64,000 nt of DNA. Source: Paracamarosporium sp. OC-R06-R3. Its lineage: Eukaryota > Ascomycota > Dothideomycetes > Pleosporales > Didymosphaeriaceae. This document shows, in pieces, positions 56,360 through 64,000 of this stretch (the first letter of the stretch is position 1; every line of letters begins with the position of its first letter). The notes under the pieces are model-generated. The model was not told the origin of the DNA. It did no database searches and saw nothing but the letters and a program-made list of their open reading frames with translations. Position numbers and translations under genes: made by a program. The stretch covers positions 1 through 64,000 of the forward strand of contig JACVRA010000175.1 in NCBI GenBank assembly GCA_019828545.1, written 5' to 3'.

Positions 56360-57568
56360 ATCAGTACGCTGCTTTGTGTTGGGGATGGGAAGAGAAAGTA
56401 GTTGGGAGTAAGCTCTCCGCGCTTTGAAGCCATTGCAGTCTGGTCGTATTATCAGCAATGGTTTCAGTACGTGGGATGCGTTTCTCCCGGGAATGGTTGT
56501 AACACTTCGTGAGCGTGAGCCCCAGAACCGCCATGACCCTGCAAAGCACCATGAGTACACCACGCTCTCAGCTGCTCAGCCAACATCAACAGCCAAGGCC
56601 ATTCGGAAACTACCACCCAAGCATGTTTCTACCAGGCAACAGGTTGTAAGGCGCTGAGGAACTGCAGCAACCACTACTACTTCCCATCGCTCTAAGATCT
56701 TGACTACCGTCATTCAATAACCACGTCCCGGACGTGCTCGTCAACAACTAATTCCAGCAAGACTACTACCGCAGCTCTCAACAGGTTGAACATCAGCTAC
56801 GCGTACACTCAAGACACAATCTGCTATCGTGGTTTGGATCCAGAGTAACCAGGCACATGTTTCACGCACCACTATACGACAATTAGAAACGAACTTGCGA
56901 TGATTGTAGCCCCGCTTCGAGTATATTTAATGGCTGTCGAAAGGGCATACACGCACCCTTGATTGTATGGTGGTGATACAAAGCTTAAGACATATTTGAA
57001 AAAAAAAAAAGGTTCCGCTACATCGCCAGCCATGAACGGGATCAGAAATGCGGATATCTTCCGTAGATGTAGCTTTAATGTAATGCAGATCTTCACGCAT
57101 CCTTTTAGCAGATATCGCTGAGGTGAGGATTAACCTGTAGTACTGACGATTGACCGACACCCATCGTGCTGCATGCACTACTGGAAAGCCATCCTCTGGT
57201 AGGAATCATATCAGCCTTAATGAGAGCAAGATGTTGAAGATGGTGAAGGAACAATAAGATGAATAGCGTCCTAACGCTATGAACGGCAAGCCATGCACAA
57301 TGTCTATCACAAACAGCCAGAGAGCCGCAGCAGTGTAAAAGATGATACATCTTATTTCTGTAACAATGCAGATAGATAATTGTACTCTCCTGTCTAGATT
57401 CGTTCCACGTATATCATGCAAACATGCCCCAAACGCCGTGCGAATGCTCATCTGGCATAAAGCAAATCGCCATGTCCCAATGCGCCATCATGTCAACAAA
57501 CCAACCAAGGTATCGACGACCCAAAACAAACCGAAAGCAGACCAAAGCGAAACGCACAATGCAAAACA
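56360..57568. other. intergenic between convergent genes, nothing seen
   Basis: 1.2 kb with a poly-A run near 57000-57011 and short frames only. Confidence 0.6.
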
Positions 57569-60500
57569 TCACCACTTGGGCGGGCCAAAGAAGTTGCCGT
57601 CTTTGACCGTCTTGTACGAGCAAGCTTGCCAATCGCAGCCCTGGTTTATCATTAGCACATTTCACATAATGATTGTGTGTTACGGATGGACTCACCTGCT
57701 TGTACACCTCAGTGCCCCACCATTTAAACCCATCCATCCACCCGGGAAACACAAACACGAAAAAGATGATAACGACACCGACTGCCAGCCCGCTGTCCAA
57801 TGCGGCACTCAACGTCATATTGTATTTATTCCACCATTCCTTCCTTCGGTTTCTGATCTGGTAGTTGAACACATAGCACACGATGGCCCAGACGCTAAAG
57901 TTCAGACCAGTAGCCGGTGGGATCCAGGATAGAGAGCCGAAGACGACAGGAAAGCTGATACGGCGAAGGATGGATTTGCGGTTGCGGCGGGCAGGGAGCC
58001 AGAGAAGGATGGGCGCGATGGCACCGAGAAAGAAGGCCCAAACGAGCGGTCGGTAAAGCGCACCCGGACCGAAGAACTGCTTGGGACCGACAACACCCCA
58101 AAGTATGCTGCCGTTGAAGTGGACGCGTGCAATGGGGCAGGTGAAGCCGTTGATTGCTTCTGACGTGCAAATGCCCGGAATAAAAGCGAGCATCCAATTT
58201 AACACTCCGATCTGCGTCAGACTTGAGATGATGGTTGCGGAAAGTTGGAGGTTGAAGAGGATCTTAGGTGGAATCTTCATGTAGTGGCCCAACTTTAGAT
58301 CCGAGGAGAACTTAAGTCCTTGAGTCGAGGTGATGTAGCCGTACGTCGTGAAGACCATGTTGGCGACAGGGCGGCCGGGGAAAATGACGCCGCAGATGAG
58401 TTGGCAGATAAGGTAGAGGCTGCTTTGCTGGTTCGTGATGGCCATGATGATGCCGATGGGTACGAAAAGGATGACAGCGATACCGAGGGCGAGTAAAAGT
58501 CCGTACCATGGCAGATGAATAGGGTAGTACTCGACAACGAACATCCCAATAGCCCCCATGCTAAGTCCCGTCATTAGATACCAGAATATTGGAACATCAT
58601 CGTATCTTCGCATCAGGCGATTATGGATATCCTCGGCGGTGAGCAGGTTTTCAAGTTCTGGCTCGGATGAGGTGCTCAGCCTATGAACCCTTGGAGAGCC
58701 ACCTCGACCATTTTCCACTAAGCTGTCTTGTAAAGGCTCGTAAGTAGCGCTAGGTCTGCCTCGTATTTCTGCCCATGAATGACGCCATTGCTTCACAATA
58801 TCCTTTCCGTGCCAGATAGCTGTGTGCGAGACTAAAGCAGTGAGCGCAGCAAACTGTAGCGCATAGCTTAGGACATATGTTATGGGGAGAAAGACGCGAC
58901 TATAGTTTTCGTATGCTTCCTTATCGAACAGGAAGTTATCAGTCAGGATTTTGCTGACATCGTACGGCTTACCGCGGTTGTCGAAGACAATAGTTGACAA
59001 TATTGGCATATACGACGAATACATCACGTTCATATAGTCTATACGAACGTTAGCATATTGGAAATGCACAGGGGGAGCACACATACACATCACTGGAGCA
59101 AGTATCCACATTACTACAACAAGGCCTCCAAGAATGTTGAGGGCTGCCCAAAATGGAATGATGAGCGGAGATCCAATGTAAGCAATTTGCGCCCAGTCAA
59201 ATGTCATAGGGAACAAGCCGAGCCCAGAAGATATTCCAAACTAGAACCGTTAGCGGTCAACCACAGTATGTACGACAAACTTACGAGATTGGCTACTACA
59301 ACGTTCTTTGGTGCGAACCACGTGATGACACTGAAGTAACTCAATGCGGGGAAAAGAAGACCAGGCAAAAAGTAGAATGCGACGGCCCCAAGCAGAACGC
59401 GCACGAAGAACTTGGACGGTGAGATTGTCCACCCATTGGCCGGCTTATTTTCTTCCTTGTGTAGTGCTGTGAACATTGTGGCCGGGACAAGCGTACCGGG
59501 CCATATCATTCCGCTCGGTCGAACAAGGTATTGTCGTGTGAGACCAGCAAGGGCGTAGCCGAGAATTTGTGTAGACAAAGTAAGCAGGATCTGATACACA
59601 ACACCGAGATCCTGTTGGTAAAACTTGGTTTGTTCAACAATGACCTACAGCTGCATTAGCGTTGTGCACCAATCGACTACAGCCGTACGTGAATACTGAC
59701 GTCGGTGGCGAAGGCAAAGCCAAACGATACATTACTGCTTATATAGACGCAGCAATGCTCTTTTAAATTCCAACGGCCCTGCGCCAGCCAAAGTCGACAT
59801 CGTGTTTTCCAGGGGAGGGAGGCATGGAGCACGCCTCTTGACACAAGCACTCCACTTTCAAATGTTTCTTCGGGGTCGTTGGAACGTTTCAAGACCTGAT
59901 CCCAGAGTAGACCAAGTGGATGAACAAGCAAAAGAGCAATAATGGGCGTGATGCTGACGCTAGGGTATCTTAAAGAAAAGAAAAGATTTGTAGAAGATCC
60001 GAGTATCGCAAATAGGATGGACAAGATCCACATGCGTGGCGTGTTGATGGACAATGTAAAATCATCGCTGGCGCTTACTGCCGCTCGCACCTGAGCGTAG
60101 GGCGAGTTTTCGGAAGTGTGGCCGTTGGCTTTGCTATCATGCAGCCCGTCTGGTTCGTCGGATGAGTCGTCATCCTCGTCTGATTCCTCCAGGTGGCTGC
60201 TCGTAGACGATGAGTGCAAGCTTTCAAAAACACGTGGAGCAGCAATTCCAGATGCTGTAACGCTACCCGTGTTGAAGCGTGCTTCCAGGAGCGATTCTTC
60301 CTGGCCAAGTGTTTCGTCAAGGGGCGCGCTGCTGTTCGCATCCCTGGTCATGCGTCGTCGTGTAGAAGTCGTAAATGTCGGCTCGCTCTGAACAGAGTCG
60401 GCATGGCTGGACTCGACATGGGCTCGTCGGTCAAAGGGCTCGCTGTTGCGCAGCTTGCTCTTCCCCTTGCTTTTTCCTCGCCGCAGGAAGTGGGTCACAT

Positions 60501-60843
60501 GATCATCTGAGTCGTCTGGGCTGGAGCTGACGGACAGGACCGGCAGGCCGCCATAAGAGCCGGTGCCCTGGGCCGGCGACGAGCGCACCAGCAGCGGTGT
60601 GCGCGACATGGCTGTATCGTCGGGGTCTGGTGAAGAGTTGGGTCGCTGAAAGGAGGCTGTACTGTCGTCATGGGGGCTGGAGCCAGCAGGGGCGGCAATC
60701 CGTGCTTTAACGGGAAGAGGTTGAAGTTCGTAGCTGCCTGACTGCGCGGGCTCAGCCGCTCGTGGTTCGCCCTCCAACGAGCTTGGCCTGGTGGAAACGG
60801 CGGAGTCAAGCTCTGGCCGCGCGAAGCGGGCGTCGGCCAGCAT
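57569..60843 (-). CDS. OPT-family oligopeptide transporter with long N-terminal region
   Basis: Exons 59701-60843, 59285-59644, 57696-59240 and 57569-57640 (introns of 56, 44 and 55 bp, all phase 0) give 1039 residues. The membrane part begins near residue 270 (TPRMWILSILFAILGSSTNLFFSLRYPSV) and has about 14-16 hydrophobic segments, with the FGFAFATDVIVEQ and GCDWQACSYK (C-terminal) motifs of the proton-coupled oligopeptide transporter family. Substrates are small peptides, glutathione or metal chelates; not resolved. The first 260 residues are hydrophilic, Ser-rich and acidic (HLEESDEDDDSSDEPDG), much longer than in typical OPTs and likely a cytosolic regulatory arm. The last exon of 24 codons matches the conserved C-terminus, confirming the intron. 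Confidence 0.92.
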
Positions 60844-61164
60844 GATACGTAGCGATAGGCGGCATGGGCGCGTGTGTAAAAGATGGATTGGGCTAGCAGC
60901 ACTGGTCTGGTGGATGCCAGGTTTTATCAGATCTTTTGATAACGGTTAGATCCGCGGCACGCCTGGCGGTCCACTGGCGGTTCACTGGCTCAACCGGACG
61001 ACGCTCACGCCAGAGCTGCACGCCATCACATTGCATGCATGAATCCAGCATTTCGCGAGCCCGGCACACTGTCACGACGAGAAATTTCTCCGTTTGCATT
61101 ATTACATAGTACATGTATTGTACTGCAGTCTACACGTGGCGCACCGCACTAAGGCGGTGCCCCT
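60844..61164. promoter_or_regulatory. intergenic, promoter of the OPT gene
   Basis: 321 bp between tandem minus-strand genes; no element singled out. Confidence 0.45.
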
Positions 61165-62672
61165 CTATCTGACATCAACGTGCCCGGGAAGCTCCACATG
61201 ACTGTCGTCACGCCGAGGCCGACCGGCGGTGAGGCCCTCCACCATGCTAATCGCGCCCTCGATGTCGTCCTTATTGTACAGAAACAGCCCTTGTAGCGCT
61301 GCCGTGCTCACCGAGTCCGCAAGGCCCAGCTGCGTGACCTTGGCCAAGAATCGCTGCTTGCCCGCGCCCTCAGTGTCGAACTCGGCGTAAAACCGATCCC
61401 ACAGCTGCTCGATCTGGTACTCCGTCGCTTCGCCAAGCCGCACAGTCATGTCGACACGGCCAGGACGGATGAGCGCCTCGTCGAGCCTCTCCACGTAGTT
61501 GGTGGTGAGGAAAATAATGCGCTCCTCACCACTGGCCACACCGTCAAGCGCATTTAGGAGGCCCGAAAAGGTTACATTCGCGCCTGCGTAGCCATCAGCC
61601 TCCACCTTCCGGCGATTTGCGAATGCTACATCGACGTCTTCGAGCAGTACAATAGTCCGTGGGGGTACCTTGCTCAACAAGTGGCTCAGCCGGTCGTCTG
61701 TCAGACCACGCTCGCTGACGTTGAGTATCGCAATGTTGAAATCCAAATGGCCAGCCAACGCCTGGATAAAAGAGCTCTTGCCCGTTCCTGGCGGACCGTA
61801 CAGCAAGTATCCTCTCCTGTAGGGTATGCCGCGATCTAGGTACCAAGTTCGCGCCTCGATGAAAGCTTGGACGTCTTGCACGATCCTCTCCTTCACACCG
61901 CGTTCCAGAATGACGGATTCCAGGGGACGCTTGCGTTTTGGATCCCCAAAAGGCTGCCAATTTGGTCCCATCGCATTGTATATGATTGTTTTGCCTTCCT
62001 GCATTTGTTGGTGCATCTCGTGGGCTTCGGCGAAGATCCGCTCGAACACGTTGCGTTGCGAGTACAGCGTCGTCATGGTGATGGTCTCGAAGGGTATGCC
62101 CGTCGACATGTCAAATGCCTTCTCTCGTTGCCTGTCCACGAGGATAAACGAGCTCCCATAACGCAGAATGTGCTTGCCGTGACCTGGAACGAACGAGAAG
62201 TGTGCTGCGTGAGACGGACCCGTGGCGGGTTGGGCGGTGGTCACTTGCAAATGGTGAAGGCGCGGATTGAGGCGTTGGGCTAGTGACGAGATGATTCCGC
62301 CTTGCGAGGCTTGCTGTGCACTAGCGAATTGTGTGCGGTGGAAGTTGGTCATCCATAGTAGTAGCCATGGGTATGCGTGGTCGCGATGCGTGATTTCAAG
62401 GTCAACGAGCATGCGGCGGCGCAGCAGCGAGGCGCCCTGTTGGAGACCTTTCTGACCAATGCGCGCTGCAGTCGCGAGCGCTGCGAGACCGAAGCCCTAT
62501 GGCGGTCGTGAGCACACGTCCAGTTCAGCAGTGGGAGCAGGCGTACGGCGGTAAAGAAAGGATTGCCGGTCAACTGGCCAAAGTAAGAGCTGAGGCCATC
62601 GCCACCCTCGATGGGTGCATGCTTTGCGAGCTGCTGCGATGGGCCGGGCGGGATGGGATTGGGAGTGTCCAT
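61165..62672 (-). CDS. bcs1: mitochondrial AAA ATPase BCS1
   Basis: Exons 62547-62672 and 61165-62496 (50-bp intron, phase 0) give 485 residues. The N-terminus has the BCS1 pattern: NPFFTA then a single membrane helix (GFGLAALATAARIG, 43-56) followed by a basic RRR, acting as an internal targeting signal with no cleaved presequence. The BCS1-specific domain (about 70-240) includes DHAYPWLLLWM. The AAA module has Walker A GPPGTGKS (276-283), Walker B TIVLLEDVD (323-331), FSGLLNALDGVASGEERIIFLTTN and RPGRVD. Bcs1 moves the folded Rieske Fe-S protein across the inner membrane into complex III. Frames upstream of 62672 start only at TTG. Confidence 0.92.
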
Positions 62673-63138
62673 GAAGAGCAACGATGACGCCGCAAAACTT
62701 TGAACTATCGCTTCCCACGCGACGCGCTAGGCTCAAAGCAGTAGGGAAGACAAGGGTGTGCAGCAGCAAGTGACACGGAGATACCCCCATCGGTGTCATA
62801 GAATGAGCTCTTCGCGGCCATCAATGTGTGCGTCAAAGGTTCGCTGCCCGACAGCAGACGTCAGCATAGGGCGTGTCTGGGCGATGGGCGGCATGGAGCC
62901 AGCCGCTGGGCTGCAGGAACGGCGGCGGCTGCTTTTTGGCGAAGATCCGGGGAAGGAGCAAGCACGTCTAGCGTGCTCCAGTGGGGCGGAAAGCGCGATG
63001 CAGTGGTAGAGCTTGGACCACCCGACTGGTAAAATACTCCCCCCAGTTGGAGCTGCTCTCTTGCAAGCCCTCATTACCTGCACCTTTATCCGCAGCCTGC
63101 AAAGGTACTCGTCGGCCTCACTGTGCTCTCTTTGCACC
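62673..63138. promoter_or_regulatory. shared promoter region, BCS1 / Nrd1-like
   Basis: 466 bp between divergent start codons; no supported gene or motif. Confidence 0.45.
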
Positions 63139-64000
63139 ATGGCAACTGTCACCATTGGCAGATCCTATTTTGATGCCCTGCTACGTCGGTGAGTACTTGT
63201 GCCGTATCTCTACCTTGTTTGCTAATGACTGATGGCTTTTAGGGCTGACTTTGTAGGTCGTCTTCAAGATGCAAACCTAGTTATCGCTAGACTTACCCAT
63301 CCCCAGCATACTTCTGGCCACGAAATCGACACCAGTCCAAGCTTGTCCGACAACGTGACCATCGCTAAAGTCGAATATGACCACTTGCTACAGGCTGTTC
63401 GAGAGTATGGTACGTTCTCCCTCCACAATTCAAGCTCCTGGCTCCATCGGCACTTGATTAAAGCGTAGTAGGTCTACTTAAGAGCGCACTGTTTCGCGGC
63501 GGACTAACGGCCGAAACCCTGGACACGCTGCTTACTGGCGAGAATGCCGCCCACGATGAACCACAGACGTGTACGAATCAGTCTACCTCTTGGGAAGAGA
63601 TCTTCGCCCAACCTCACTCTATACCCATTACCGTGAGCCGCCCTCATCCCGAAGACTCACCGCCCACCTCGGATACTATGACAATTGGAGAAGGCATCGT
63701 TCAGCCGCGGAAGCTCTCCCAGCCCCACAATAGAGTATATAGCTACGGTCATACTGACTCTTTTGGTACACTGGACAAGGAGCATGAGGAGCATAAGGAG
63801 CATAAGGAGCACCAATCGACCAACCATGTTCCTGTGAATGGCCAACGGACGGTACTTGTCACCAACCTTTCGGACCGAACTACACACAAAGATCTTACCT
63901 GTATCATTCGAGGTGGACGACTTCTAGATATCTTCATCCGTAAGGATCGCTCAGCCACCGTTTCGTTCGTTGAAGGAGCAGGTGAGTGTCGAAAAATGCA
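63139..64000 (+). CDS. RRM protein like Nrd1 (negative regulator of differentiation), 3' part beyond window
   Basis: Exons 63139-63188, 63243-63409 and 63469-63981 are visible, followed by a GTGAGT donor at 63982; about 243 residues before the window ends. The N-terminus contains ADFVGRLQDANLVIARL and VEYDHLLQAVREYVGLLKSALFRGGL, a segment typical of fungal Nrd1/Msa1-type RNA-binding proteins. The first RNA-recognition motif begins near residue 199 (RTVLVTNLSDRTTHKDL) and is cut by the edge. A Glu/His/Lys repeat (EHEEHKEHKEHQ) lies just before it. Fission-yeast Nrd1 binds and stabilises mRNAs that delay sexual differentiation; whether this protein does so is inferred. Confidence 0.82.
63778..63813 (+). 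repeat. 9-bp in-frame repeat (GAGCATAAG type)
   Basis: Four tandem units encoding E-H-K/E triplets within the Nrd1-like gene. It could vary in length between strains without shifting the frame. Confidence 0.75.

Noticed and set aside
55550..56563. 337-codon antisense frame over the same gene
   Set aside because: Arg/Pro-rich shadow of a GC-skewed coding strand.

Overview
The window is nuclear DNA of a filamentous ascomycete (Pezizomycotina), most plausibly a Dothideomycete. The evidence is dense genes on both strands, many short introns (mostly 44-76 bp) with GT...AG ends and CTRAY-type branch sites, and fungal-only families: DUF3292, a HET-domain gene, a fungal Cid1-type nucleotidyltransferase and a DUF7907-like secreted protein. 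The lineage is inferred from overall character, not from a marker gene. I see no tRNA, rRNA, CRISPR array or intact transposon.

Layout. 0-4.5 kb: small secreted protein (-), SAM50 (-) and UBC6 (+), the last two divergent. 4.5-9.5 kb: gene-poor, with one unrecognised multi-exon coding candidate at 5.8-6.5 kb. 9.5-11.3 kb: hexose-type MFS transporter (+). 11.9-16.6 kb: RNA nucleotidyltransferase (-) divergent from TFIIF alpha (+). 17.2-19.6 kb: NmrA-like reductase (-) and PAQR membrane protein (-). 20.2-24.6 kb: CSN8/PSMD8-like protein (+), SSF1 (-) and RRP3 (+), the last two sharing a short promoter. 25-29.8 kb: PHD-finger protein (-), CoA-transferase (-) and riboflavin synthase (+). 30.9-37.9 kb: uncharacterised 595-residue fungal protein (+), arginine methyltransferase (+), kinesin-6-like motor (-).

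37.9-44.5 kb looks accessory: an unrecognised gene, a HET gene broken by three in-frame stops, and a MAPEG protein. 44.6-46.8 kb is a DUF3292 protein. 46.8-55.1 kb holds only one clear gene (an acidic protein of unknown function) plus uncertain coding pieces. 55.1-64 kb: pectin methylesterase (+), a large OPT transporter (-), a BCS1-type AAA ATPase (-) and the 5' part of an RRM gene like Nrd1 (+), which runs off the right edge.

Most genes are housekeeping and not functionally linked, as is usual in fungi. The clearest functional pairing is SSF1/RRP3, two ribosome-biogenesis genes with 246 bp between their start codons and RRPE-like and PAC-like motifs there. I found no convincing evidence for an undescribed multi-gene system. 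The best leads are the HET pseudogene, the PHD gene with a coding-like tail beyond its stop, and several unrecognised coding regions.
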